Origin: Pseudomonas sp. ADAK18
Lineage (GTDB): Bacteria > Pseudomonadota > Gammaproteobacteria > Pseudomonadales > Pseudomonadaceae
DNA: 64,000 nt
NCBI RefSeq assembly: GCF_012935695.1
Contig: NZ_CP052859.1
Location: 3,761,001 to 3,825,000 of the forward strand
Direction of reading: 5' to 3'
In this document: one piece after another, positions 1-7,575 of the stretch
Layout: the number at the start of each line of letters is the position of its first letter
Numbering within the stretch: the stretch's first letter is position 1
The notes under the pieces: model-generated
Told to the model about the DNA's origin: nothing
What the model saw: only the letters and a program-made list of their open reading frames with translations
Databases searched by the model: none
Position numbers and translations under genes: made by a program

Positions 1-32
1 ATCCGCCAAGATTCACTACCCTCCAGCTCTAA

Positions 33-55
33 ATGGGGGAACAGATGGGGGAACA
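33..55. repeat. Tandem 11-bp repeat next to integrase (possible att/arm site)
   Basis: ATGGGGGAACA occurs at 33-43 and again at 45-55, one base apart, 20 bp upstream of the integrase start. Short tandem repeats beside a P4-type integrase are commonly integrase arm sites or part of attL. The first bases of the window end in CCGCCA at 3-8, which could be the 3' end of a tRNA (serine tRNAs end GCCA), but the tRNA body lies outside the window, so this is inference only. I found no second copy of this block by eye elsewhere in the window. Confidence 0.4.
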
Positions 56-75
56 AAGCACAGGGAAAACACATC

Positions 76-1335
76 ATGGGAAAGCTGACCGTAAAGCAAA
101 TTGAAAACCTGACAGCCCCTGGCACCTATGAGGATGGGGACGGCCTTCGCCTACTCATCAAGCCCAACGGAAAGAAGTATTGGGTACTGCGCTTCCAGCT
201 TTCAGGAAAACGTAGAGAAATGGGACTTGGTACCTATCCAGGAATCAGCCTGAAGGTCGCTCGACAAAAAACCAGCGACAAACGACGGCTGTTGCAGGAT
301 GGCATTGACCCCTTGCAGGCTCGTGATGATGAACGCGCAGCACAGCAGGCTGCTGAGCACCAACGCATAAGGAAATCCGTAACGTTTCAGGACGTATCAA
401 ACGATTACATAGAAGCGCATCGTGCTGGCTGGAAAAACGTAAAACACGCCCAGCAATGGACGAACACACTGGCCACTTACGCCGCGCCCGTCATCGGCGA
501 ACTCGCCACCAACCAGATCACCACCGAGCACGTCCTCGATATTCTAAAGCCCATCTGGGGCAGCAAAGCCGAAACAGCTAGCCGGGTTCGCAACAGGATA
601 GAACTAGTCCTCGATGCCGCCAAAGCACGTGGACTGCGAGACGGTGAAAACCCAGCACGCTGGCGTGGACACCTAGACAAGCTGTTACCACCGAGCTCCA
701 AGGCTAAACGGACTCAAAACCACCCAGCATTGCCTTACTCGGATTTGGCTCGTTTCATACCGGCACTTGATAGTGTTGAAGGACAATCCGCCTGCGCACT
801 CAAAATGACGATCCTCACCGCTTGCCGAACCAGCGAGGTTCTTGAAGCCGACTGGAGTGAGGTTGATTTGAAAACCAAGCTATGGACGATTCCAGCCGTG
901 CGAATGAAAGCGGGAAAAATTCATACCGTGCCGCTATCTGATGCGCTCATCGCACTGCTCGAAGCTCTCCCACGAATCAAAGGTAGCTCGTTGCTGTTTC
1001 CAGGGGCTCGTAAAGGTCGACCCATTAGCAATATGGCCATGTTAATGACTTTGCGTCGCATGGACCTAAAGGACCTGGATGATGGTGGCAAGGGCTGGCG
1101 CGATAGCAATGACAAAGTCATTACTGCTCACGGGTTTCGCAGCACATTCAGGGACTGGGCTGCTGAATGTACACCCCATGCACGAGAAGTCTGCGAGATG
1201 GCTTTGGCTCACGTTGTCGCCAGCGGTGCTGAGGCGGCCTACTGGCGAAGTGACTTATTGGAAAAACGCCGTGTATTGATGGCTGATTGGGCCGACTTTG
1301 TGACACGCAACGTAAATGGGTCTGCCTTTATTTAG
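76..1335 (+). CDS. P4-type tyrosine integrase
   Basis: Site-specific recombinase that integrates and excises a genomic island, usually at a tRNA 3' end. The 419-residue length is typical of the P4/CP4-57 family. Residues 1-90 form the N-terminal arm-binding domain (DUF4102-like, with GDGLRLLI and GLGTYPGISL). The central SAM-like core-binding domain covers about 100-190. The catalytic domain carries the tyrosine recombinase set: R251 (TACRTSEV), K281 (MKAGKIHTVPLS), H352-x-x-R355 (HGFRSTFRDWAAE), H379 (LAHVV) and the nucleophile Y389 (AAYWR). All key residues are present, so it should be active. ATG at 76 follows an AGGGAAA stretch. It faces into the window and stands alone, with no excisionase visible beside it. 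The DNA behind it is scarred, which suggests repeated island turnover at this site. Confidence 0.93.
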   Translation: MGKLTVKQIENLTAPGTYEDGDGLRLLIKPNGKKYWVLRFQLSGKRREMGLGTYPGISLKVARQKTSDKRRLLQDGIDPLQARDDERAAQQAAEHQRIRKSVTFQDVSNDYIEAHRAGWKNVKHAQQWTNTLATYAAPVIGELATNQITTEHVLDILKPIWGSKAETASRVRNRIELVLDAAKARGLRDGENPARWRGHLDKLLPPSSKAKRTQNHPALPYSDLARFIPALDSVEGQSACALKMTILTACRTSEVLEADWSEVDLKTKLWTIPAVRMKAGKIHTVPLSDALIALLEALPRIKGSSLLFPGARKGRPISNMAMLMTLRRMDLKDLDDGGKGWRDSNDKVITAHGFRSTFRDWAAECTPHAREVCEMALAHVVASGAEAAYWRSDLLEKRRVLMADWADFVTRNVNGSAFI

Positions 1336-1720
1336 CAAACATGGCGCTGAAGCGGATGGTTCTCGAAAGGCGTCAGGTAATCATAGAGTGTGCTCAATGG
1401 CCAGCACCATTCTCAACGAGGATGGTTGAGAGAGGGGGCCTCAGTTGATCGAGGTGACGCTTGCCCAGGACCGCCTACAACCACACAGGCGACCAATGAT
1501 GGCCTGGTGCAGTTGACACATACAGGAAGCCGCTACCGGCTTCCTGTATGTGTCAACTGCCAGAGAGAACCGAGACAAACAAGTCGTTCTGATACGCTGA
1601 TCACGGGCAGCTATCGGCCACATCTTTTACCCCCAATCGGTTCTGTAGCCAACGTGCGTAATTAAACGAATTTGACCACCCATTTGCAAAGCCGCTGACC
1701 GGTCATTTGCATTCGATTAG
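1336..1720. other. Non-coding stretch behind the integrase
   Basis: No supported gene. Besides the long hairpin at 1509-1560 it holds a smaller inverted repeat (TCTCAAC...GTTGAGA near 1410-1430) shortly after the integrase stop; without a T run it is not a convincing terminator. The short open frames here show no family resemblance. The next recognisable coding sequence is the truncated fragment starting at 1721. Confidence 0.5.
1509..1560. repeat. Perfect 24-bp-arm inverted repeat with 4-nt loop
   Basis: Bases 1509-1532 are the exact reverse complement of 1537-1560, separated by CTAC at 1533-1536. The pairing stops immediately outside both arms. There is no T run on either side, so it is not a standard intrinsic terminator. 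A 24-bp perfect stem with a 4-nt loop is rare by chance. It could be a mobile-element recombination or replication site, or a remnant of an element end. Confidence 0.85.
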
Positions 1721-2050
1721 ACAGCGACCACCGCAGTCACGACTGGAATAGAGCGACCCGAAGCGGCCCTTCACGAAGGACTGCAATCGGCCCAGAGTGT
1801 ACAAAAACCCTTGTTAGCCGCTTCCATCCGGAATGTTGCACCCATACTCAACCCAAGCGGCCTTCCCATTGGTCAGATTCTGATTCCTGGACGCGAAAAC
1901 GGCCACTTTCTGCGGTCGACCAGCTTGGCGCTCAAGCCAGATACAAAAGAGGTTTACCTTGTCGCCAGCAACGGTGATCTAGGCGAAGGCAGTGCCATTT
2001 TCAAAGCCCAAGGCTTTGCCAAGGCATTAAAACTCTATTCGCATGACTGA
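1721..2050 (+). pseudogene. C-terminal fragment of SMP-30/gluconolactonase-like protein
   Basis: An open frame bounded by an in-frame TAG at 1718-1720 and ending at 2050. The only start in it is a TTG at 1811, well inside the conserved part. The translation (NVAPILNPSGLPIGQILIPG, then HFLRSTSLALKP and VYLVASNGD) resembles the last ~100 residues of SMP-30/gluconolactonase beta-propeller lactonases, which are normally about 300-380 residues. The N-terminal two thirds are missing, so it is a decayed remnant cut off by the rearrangement behind the integrase. Family assignment is from recognition of the motif pattern. An intact beta-propeller of related type occurs later in the window (32101-33942), but the two are not obviously copies. 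Confidence 0.7.
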
Positions 2051-2460
2051 CCGGGTGCTTTGGCCGTGCTCCACGGAGTAAGCGTTTAGGCTTTTTTCAC
2101 CCAAAAACACTTTGGCGCAGACGTCCTTTTCCGCAGCCATATCTAGAAAACCGTATTTTTTTGCAGTCTTTCACTGTGAGGGAATACTGCGCTCAAAAAA
2201 AATGAAATAACAATAATGAAAATCCTTCCACGCAACAAAACCCCGAGACTTGCGGCCCTCTTCAGGCCAATAGCAGTGGGCTTTGTGAGTTCTACTGCGT
2301 CAATCGGGGTGTCTGCCAGCAATGCGGGGAGTAGAGAAGATCCAGGCTCAATTGAAGTGTGTCGATCGTTACTGATGTCCGTCCTGCTCTATTTAGTGTA
2401 GAAGCCAAAGCAGGGCCGGCCGATCGTTGCGTGGACGATCAGCCGGTTTGTTGCTCGGTG
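2051..2460. other. Gap between the lactonase remnant and mhpE
   Basis: No gene with clear support. A 61-codon open frame at 2216-2401 (+) starts with a basic, then hydrophobic segment that looks like a signal peptide (MKILPRNK, then AVGFVSSTASIGVSAS) but stops after about 30 further residues. It may be the broken 5' end of an exported-protein gene. The hairpin before mhpE is listed separately. Confidence 0.35.
2416..2446. terminator. Hairpin between convergent frames, downstream of mhpE
   Basis: CCGGCCGATCGT (2416-2427) pairs with ACGATCAGCCGG (2435-2446) with a single mismatch and a 7-nt loop. It lies just past the mhpE stop. On the + strand it is followed by GTTTGTTG, a weak T-rich tail. 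It is a likely transcription stop for the aldolase operon, without a classical U tract on that strand. Confidence 0.5.
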
Positions 2461-3480
2461 TCAACGCTTGAGCAGGTCCAGTGCAACGTCCACGATCATG
2501 TCTTCCTGACCGCCGACCATCCGGCGTTTCCCTAGCTCAACGAGGATGTCCAGCGTCTTGAGACCGTACTTGGCAGCCACCACTTCGGCATGCCGCAGGA
2601 AGCTCGAATAAACGCCGGCGTAACCCAATGCCAGCGTTTCGCGGTCTACCCGGACCGGACGATCCTGCAATGGGCGAACGATGTCGTCAGCCGCATCCAT
2701 CAGCGTGTACAAGTCGGTGCCGTGGTTCCAGCCCAGGCGCTCGGCCGCCGCGATGAAGACCTCCAGCGGCGCGTTGCCGGCCCCGGCGCCCATGCCGGCG
2801 AGGCTGGCGTCGATGCGATCGCAACCTTCCTCGACAGCCGTGATCGAGTTGGCGACACCCAGGCTCAGGTTGTGGTGAGCGTGCATGCCGGTTTCCGTTT
2901 CCGGTTTGAGCACAGCCTTGAAGGCACGGAAGCGGTCGCGGATGTCCTGCATGTTCATCGCCCCACCGGAGTCAGCCATGTACACGCAGGTCGCGCCGTA
3001 GCTTTCCATCAGCTTGGCCTGCGCCGCCAGATGCTCGGCCGGGATCATGTGGCTCATCATTAGGAAACCGACGGTGTCCATGCCTAGCTCCCGGGCGTAT
3101 TCAATGTGCTGCTTCGATACGTCCGCTTCGGTACAGTGAGTGGCGATACGCACCACCCGGGCTCCCGCGTTGTAAGCCGCTTTCAGGTCATGCACCGTGC
3201 CGATGCCAGGCAACAACAGGGTAGTGATTTTGGCGTGGCTGATGACGTCAGCGGCTGCTTCGATCCACTCCAGATCGGTTTGCGCCGCAAAACCGTAGTT
3301 GAAGCTTGACCCTTGCAGACCGTCCCCATGGGCGACTTCGATCGCATCGACCTTGGCCTTGTCCAGAGCGCGGGCGATGTCCTGCACGTTCTGAATCGAA
3401 TACTGGTGACGAATGGCATGACTGCCATCGCGCAGGGTCACGTCGGAGATGTAGATTTTTTTGCCGGGATTAAATGTCAT
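2461..3480 (-). CDS. mhpE: 4-hydroxy-2-oxovalerate aldolase
   Basis: Class II pyruvate aldolase (MhpE/DmpG/BphI family) that splits 4-hydroxy-2-oxovalerate into pyruvate and acetaldehyde, the last step of meta-cleavage of catechols and phenylpropanoids. The protein is 339 residues, normal for the family. The N-terminus carries [15 protein letters not shown] with the catalytic Arg-Asp and His, and the metal-binding HAHHNLSLG lies near residue 200. The start is the ATG at 3480, preceded by GAGGAAATCATC; the longer frame to 3498 would swallow this ribosome binding site. It follows mhpF by 10 nt. The two enzymes form a complex that channels acetaldehyde, so the pair is likely functional even though upstream pathway genes are missing here. 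Confidence 0.95.
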   Translation of the reverse strand: MTFNPGKKIYISDVTLRDGSHAIRHQYSIQNVQDIARALDKAKVDAIEVAHGDGLQGSSFNYGFAAQTDLEWIEAAADVISHAKITTLLLPGIGTVHDLKAAYNAGARVVRIATHCTEADVSKQHIEYARELGMDTVGFLMMSHMIPAEHLAAQAKLMESYGATCVYMADSGGAMNMQDIRDRFRAFKAVLKPETETGMHAHHNLSLGVANSITAVEEGCDRIDASLAGMGAGAGNAPLEVFIAAAERLGWNHGTDLYTLMDAADDIVRPLQDRPVRVDRETLALGYAGVYSSFLRHAEVVAAKYGLKTLDILVELGKRRMVGGQEDMIVDVALDLLKR

Positions 3481-3490
3481 GATGATTTCC

Positions 3491-4432
3491 TCAGGCATTC
3501 AGCATCGACTGCGCCATGCGCTCGGCGGTGGCCAAGGCCGCGGAGGTCATGATGTCGAGGTTGCCGGCGTAGACTGGCAGATAATGGGCAGCGCCTGCTA
3601 CTTCGAGGAACACCGAGGTCTTCAGGCCGGAGAACTTGCCCAAGCCGGGGATGTTCAGCGGCGCATCTTCCGGGATGACGTCGAACTGCACTTTTTGTTT
3701 CAGGCGATAGCCCGGCACATAGGCCTGCACGGCGGCCACCATCTCCACAATCGAGGCCTCGACCTCAGCCTGATCCGCTGCTTCGGACAACACGAACACG
3801 GTGTCACGCATCATCAACGGCGGCTCGGCCGGATTCATCACGATGATCGCCTTGCCCTTGGCCGCACCACCAATCACTTCGATGGCTTTGGAAGTGGTTT
3901 CGGTGAACTCGTCAATGTTAGCGCGGGTGCCTGGGCCGGCGGATTTGCTGGCAATCGAGGCGACGATTTCCGCGTAATGCACCGTCGCGACGCGCGACAC
4001 GGCCGCAACCATCGGGATGGTCGCTTGGCCACCGCACGTCACCATGTTGACGTTAAGCTGATCCAGGTTCTGCTCCAGGTTGACCACCGGCACGCAGTAC
4101 GGACCAATGGCCGCTGGGGTCAGGTCGATCAGGCGGATACCGGGTTTGGCGGCCCGCAGTAACGCATCGTTCTGCACATGGGCACCGGCTGAGGTGGCAT
4201 CGAAGACAAAATCGATGTCAGCAAATTGCGCCATGGCCATCAGGCCCTTGACTCCTTCATGAGTGATGTCTACGCCCATGCGCTCGGCACGCGCGAGTCC
4301 ATCAGAGGCGGGATCGATACCGACCATCACCGACATTTCCAGATGTTTGGCATTGCGCAGGATTTTGATCATCAGGTCGGTACCAATATTTCCGGAACCG
4401 ATAATGGCGACCTTGAGTTTTGTTTGGCTCAT
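3491..4432 (-). CDS. mhpF: Acetaldehyde dehydrogenase (acylating)
   Basis: Converts acetaldehyde, NAD+ and CoA to acetyl-CoA (MhpF/DmpF/BphJ family), working as a complex with the aldolase encoded just downstream. It has 313 residues, matching the family. The N-terminus has the NAD-binding glycine motif ([14 protein letters not shown]) and the catalytic cysteine is in [13 protein letters not shown]. Start chosen at ATG 4432 (MSQTKLKV), because the frame upstream to 4504 adds a low-complexity Pro/Arg extension not seen in the family. Gene order hydratase fragment, mhpF, mhpE matches the mhpDFE/dmpEFG order, so this is the tail of a larger aromatic-degradation operon. Confidence 0.95.
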   Translation of the reverse strand: MSQTKLKVAIIGSGNIGTDLMIKILRNAKHLEMSVMVGIDPASDGLARAERMGVDITHEGVKGLMAMAQFADIDFVFDATSAGAHVQNDALLRAAKPGIRLIDLTPAAIGPYCVPVVNLEQNLDQLNVNMVTCGGQATIPMVAAVSRVATVHYAEIVASIASKSAGPGTRANIDEFTETTSKAIEVIGGAAKGKAIIVMNPAEPPLMMRDTVFVLSEAADQAEVEASIVEMVAAVQAYVPGYRLKQKVQFDVIPEDAPLNIPGLGKFSGLKTSVFLEVAGAAHYLPVYAGNLDIMTSAALATAERMAQSMLNA

Positions 4433-4488
4433 GGATGCAATCTCACAGGGTGGCCGGGCCTGAGGGGCCGGCAGAGAAAAGGGACGTC

Positions 4489-4680
4489 TCAGACGAAGTG
4501 GCAACTCACTTCGCCCAAGCGCGTCAGGCTCAGGCGCAAGCTGTCGCCTGCCACTACCGGGGTCATCGGTCCGAGTGCACCGGAAAGCAGCACATCACCG
4601 GCCTGCAAGGGGCGACCCATTTCCGCCATGGTTCGGGCGAGCCACAAGCACGCGTCCAAGGGATTGCCCAAGCAGGCGGC
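4489..4680 (-). pseudogene. mhpD: C-terminal stump of 2-oxopent-4-enoate hydratase
   Basis: About 63 C-terminal residues of a 2-keto-4-pentenoate hydratase (MhpD/DmpE family, normally about 260 residues). The recognisable part is GNPLDACLWLARTMAEMG, then [21 protein letters not shown], then the final beta strands to the stop. Similarity ends abruptly near 4680, where the DNA changes to the leader of the divergent SfnB-family gene at 4714. The frame continues further but as the antisense of that gene. The first 200 residues are gone, so the hydratase step has been lost and the operon was cut by a deletion or insertion here. Confidence 0.8.
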
Positions 4681-4713
4681 GCGACACCTTTGTGAATATT
4701 CAAGGACCTGCAC

Positions 4714-5955
4714 ATGAGCGACCTCCAAACCGTCAACCCGAACCTCGATTCGTATGTACAAGAAATACCGAGCACACACGCTCAGCGCATCAGCAGTGAC
4801 GCGCAAGCCATTGCCGTGGCCAAGGAACTAGCCATCAGTTTTGCCGCAGAGGCAGCCCAGCGCGACCGCGACCGGCGCCTGCCGATTGCCGAGCTGAGTG
4901 CTTTTTCGCAAAGCGGCCTTTGGGGCATTACGGTGCCCAAGGCTTACGGCGGTGCTGAGGTAAGTTACCGTACGCTGGCCGAGGTGCTGAAGATCATTGC
5001 CGCGGTCGACCCATCGCTGGCGCAGTTGCCGCAAAACCATCTGGTGGTGATCGATCACCTGCGCCTGGACGGCAGCGAAGCGCAGAAGAAGGAGTTCTTC
5101 GAGCTAATCCTCAACGGTGTGCGCTTCGGTAATGCCTTCTCCGAGCGCAACAGCCGTACCGTGGCGGATTTCGAAACCCTGATCACCCCAGACGGCAAGG
5201 ACTTTCGCGTCAACGGCGAGAAGTTTTACTCCAGCGGAGCCCTACTCGCCCACTGGGTGCCGACCGTGGTGGTGAATGCCGAGAAGCTACCGCACCTTGC
5301 ACTGATCAAGCGCGACGCAGTCGGCCTCAAGGTGGTCAATGACTGGAGCAGTTTTGGCCAGCGCACCACGGCCAGTGGTACGGTACTGCTGGAAAACGTC
5401 AAGGTCGCGGCCGAACATGTGGTGCCAATCTACAACGCCTTCACCAACCCCACTGCTGCCGGTCCGACGTCACAGTTCCTGCAGGCGGCCATCGACGCAG
5501 GTATCGCGCGCGGCATCATCGCCGACACCATTCGCCTAGTGCGCACCTACGCCCGAGCCTGGATCGACTCGGGCCAGGAGCACGCGCATCAGGACCCCTA
5601 CACCATCCAGCAGATTGGCGAATTGCAGATTCGCCTGCGCGCCGCCGAAGCGGTGCTTGACCTGGCCGCCGACAAAATACAGCTGGCCGTCGACAACCCC
5701 AACGAAGAGACTGTGGCTGAAGCCTCAATTGCCGTAGCCGAGGCCAAGGTGCTGACCACTGAAGTGGCGTTGCTGGCCAGCAACAAGCTATTCGAGCTGG
5801 TGGGCACCCGCGCCACGCTGGAGGAATACAACCTCGACCGCCACTGGCGCAATGCCCGCACCCATACCCTTCATGATCCGGTACGCTGGAAGTTTCACGC
5901 CATCGGCAACTACTATCTGAACAACATCAAACCCGCTCGTCATCCTTGGTTGTAG
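4714..5955 (+). CDS. SfnB-family acyl-CoA-dehydrogenase-like flavoprotein
   Basis: Predicted flavin-dependent oxidoreductase of the acyl-CoA dehydrogenase fold, in the SfnB/DszC-like branch linked to use of organic sulfur compounds such as sulfones and sulfonates. 413 residues. The N-terminal helical domain has the pattern RDRDRRLPIAELSAFSQSGL, followed by WGITVPKAYGGAE, the beta-domain (FGNAFSER, NGEKFYSSGALLAHW) and a C-terminal helical domain ending in YYLNNIKPARHPWL, which I associate with the SfnB family. The ATG at 4714 has AAGGA seven bases upstream. It probably needs reduced flavin from a separate reductase not present here. It is divergent from the truncated mhpD and followed by an intrinsic terminator, so it looks monocistronic. 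Substrate unknown. Confidence 0.85.
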   Translation: MSDLQTVNPNLDSYVQEIPSTHAQRISSDAQAIAVAKELAISFAAEAAQRDRDRRLPIAELSAFSQSGLWGITVPKAYGGAEVSYRTLAEVLKIIAAVDPSLAQLPQNHLVVIDHLRLDGSEAQKKEFFELILNGVRFGNAFSERNSRTVADFETLITPDGKDFRVNGEKFYSSGALLAHWVPTVVVNAEKLPHLALIKRDAVGLKVVNDWSSFGQRTTASGTVLLENVKVAAEHVVPIYNAFTNPTAAGPTSQFLQAAIDAGIARGIIADTIRLVRTYARAWIDSGQEHAHQDPYTIQQIGELQIRLRAAEAVLDLAADKIQLAVDNPNEETVAEASIAVAEAKVLTTEVALLASNKLFELVGTRATLEEYNLDRHWRNARTHTLHDPVRWKFHAIGNYYLNNIKPARHPWL

Positions 5956-6017
5956 GCCCTGTGTGCCACTAAGTACCGATTTATAGAGATCCCAGGATGT
6001 CTATAAATCACCTCAAG

Positions 6018-6044
6018 AAGCCCGCCTAATGTGGGCTTTCTTGT
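6018..6044 (+). terminator. Intrinsic terminator after the SfnB-family gene
   Basis: AAGCCCGC (6018-6025) pairs with GTGGGCTT (6031-6038), including one G-U pair, around a 5-nt loop, followed by TCTTGT. The stem is flanked by AAG and CTT, so it may also work on the other strand. Confidence 0.8.
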
Positions 6045-7334
6045 ATCTAGAAGTCCATCGGGATCTACCCGAACTCCGCAATAATTCGTTGCCTAAGAGT
6101 AAGCGTACAGCCAACACACCTTGCATAAGCTGGAGATGTCTACGATGCTGGGGGCAGTCCAGCCGATGGTAGACTGAAGTGTCAAAAATCATTCGGCCAG
6201 TTCGCATCTGCTTCATTAGGGCTCGACCGCTCAGCTCTTGGTAATGGTGTGCTCCATCGGATTAGAAAGTTTCTCTAAGCGTTTCCCCAAAAAAATCATA
6301 AGGTTAGTTTTTGATATAAGCTCGTATCGGATGATCTGCGACTTCCTTCAACTTTACTTTTCGTACGTCCTGCATGCCAACTCGGGCTACCGTTCCAAAT
6401 TCGAAACAATGAGTTTCAATTTAAAGGCTTTTAATATATTTTGTACGCGCATAGCCTAATCAAATGATGCTGGCAAATTCACACAACGCCAGAATAGATT
6501 GATGTTGCACCAAAAAAGATGTTCTCGATAGAAAATCGTGAAGACATCGTATCTCGATGCTCAATCACACAAGGTGGAGATTGTGCACGGAGACTAGAAA
6601 GTTTTATTCCCAGTTACATAAAACAACAGTCCGTATTGATTATGCATTGCACTGTACCGGTGCCATTCGGGGTGGCGCTGTTGTCTAGGTAGGGCCTACC
6701 ATGCTTAAGAGACTTTGGTATACCTATAAGCGTTGGCAGCCGACGAGACAACAACTCTGACTGCGCTTCAGCATAGTTGCTATTTTTAACTCAATGAGTT
6801 TGATCACCTCATAATGAACTGTCGTTTTGAGTTTAATAATGCGAAATATTGTCATTTGGTTAAATCAAAAACGCTAAAATACTGATCAGCTAACGTTATA
6901 TTTTGGCTCACTATTACGTGAAGTTAGGAGCCAATATTTTTTTTGCCGAGACCCATACTCTCAATGACAGGCGCATGCTTTCTAGCGATGGAAACCACGA
7001 CCATTTTTTCAAAACCATCGACCGAAGGCAGTCTTTCGTCCCGAGAAGAAATAGCGACAAGCAAGCCTAGTATGACTTAAGGGTGTCAGTATCGATTCAC
7101 ATTCTTCAAATATAAGGATCGATCAATCTCCGCCACATTTATTAACAGACCTGAACACAGATTGGCACGATTTTTTCTTGTAAGTCCTTGCTGGCAATTA
7201 CCCGGCTGGAATTACAGCTTTGAAGGTGCGTAACCCGTACCAATTGCAGGCACGGACACTAACGTCGTCCATCTTTAGTGCGAAGACTGACCAAAAGTCA
7301 TGTCAATGATCGGCTGTTTAAGGGAATAAGAACG
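6045..7334. other. AT-rich intergenic region
   Basis: About 1.3 kb with no supported protein gene. The frames present (for example 6013-6216 minus and 6238-6459 plus) have no recognisable motifs, no good ribosome binding sites and composition unlike the flanking genes. A terminator-like hairpin at 6903-6944 is the only clear structured signal. The promoter of the downstream transporter/peptidase cluster should lie toward the right end of this region. Confidence 0.5.
6903..6944 (+). terminator. Terminator-like hairpin with T8 tail, no gene upstream
   Basis: TTGGCTC (6903-6909) pairs with GAGCCAA (6928-6934) across an 18-nt loop, then a run of eight T at 6937-6944. The form is that of a rho-independent terminator on the + strand, yet no protein gene precedes it for about 900 bp. 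It may end a small RNA or be left over from a deleted gene. Confidence 0.5.
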
Positions 7335-7442
7335 ATGTCTGATGTACGCATGCAGCAAAGCCCCCCCCAAGTTTCGCATCTTGCGCTTACCCCGTGTTTG
7401 TCCTCCTGCACCATAAGTCTCCCTCCCAGCATCGATACGTAG
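7335..7442 (+). CDS. Candidate 35-residue peptide upstream of ABC exporter
   Basis: An ATG at 7335 preceded by AAGGGA with 9-nt spacing opens a 35-codon frame ending in TAG at 7440-7442. The N-terminal half (MSDVRMQQSPPQVSHLAL) is polar, leader-like, and the C-terminal half (TPCLSSCTISLPPSIDT) is rich in Ser, Thr, Pro and has two Cys. It sits 133 bp before the exporter gene of the TldD/E cluster, so it could be a precursor of a modified peptide. No Ser/Thr/Cys-modifying enzyme (LanM, YcaO, radical SAM) is visible nearby. A run of eight C inside the frame makes it sensitive to sequencing error. Not recognised from any family; moderate-to-low confidence that it is translated. Confidence 0.35.
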   Translation: MSDVRMQQSPPQVSHLALTPCLSSCTISLPPSIDT

Positions 7443-7575
7443 CCTGAGCTGCGTCGTCGCGTCCTGCGTTTGCAGCGGCGCTGGATAGACGCATGTGCCC
7501 TTTGAGTGCCCTCACTCGGTCGCGATTTTTCGCGTAGCCGATACGGATTGCTTTGCTTTGAAAAAAAGGCCATTC

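Noticed and set aside
245..1279. Several minus-strand and shifted frames inside the integrase gene
   Set aside because: They lie within a gene with complete catalytic motifs, have no ribosome sites and no family pattern.
1390..1665. 91-codon frame after the integrase
   Set aside because: It runs through the 24-bp inverted repeat, has no ribosome site and no recognisable motif.
2590..3063. 157-codon + frame opposite mhpE
   Set aside because: Antisense shadow of a high-GC coding gene with clear family motifs on the other strand.
6013..6216. 67-codon minus frame after the SfnB-family gene
   Set aside because: Includes the terminator hairpin and shows no family resemblance or ribosome site.
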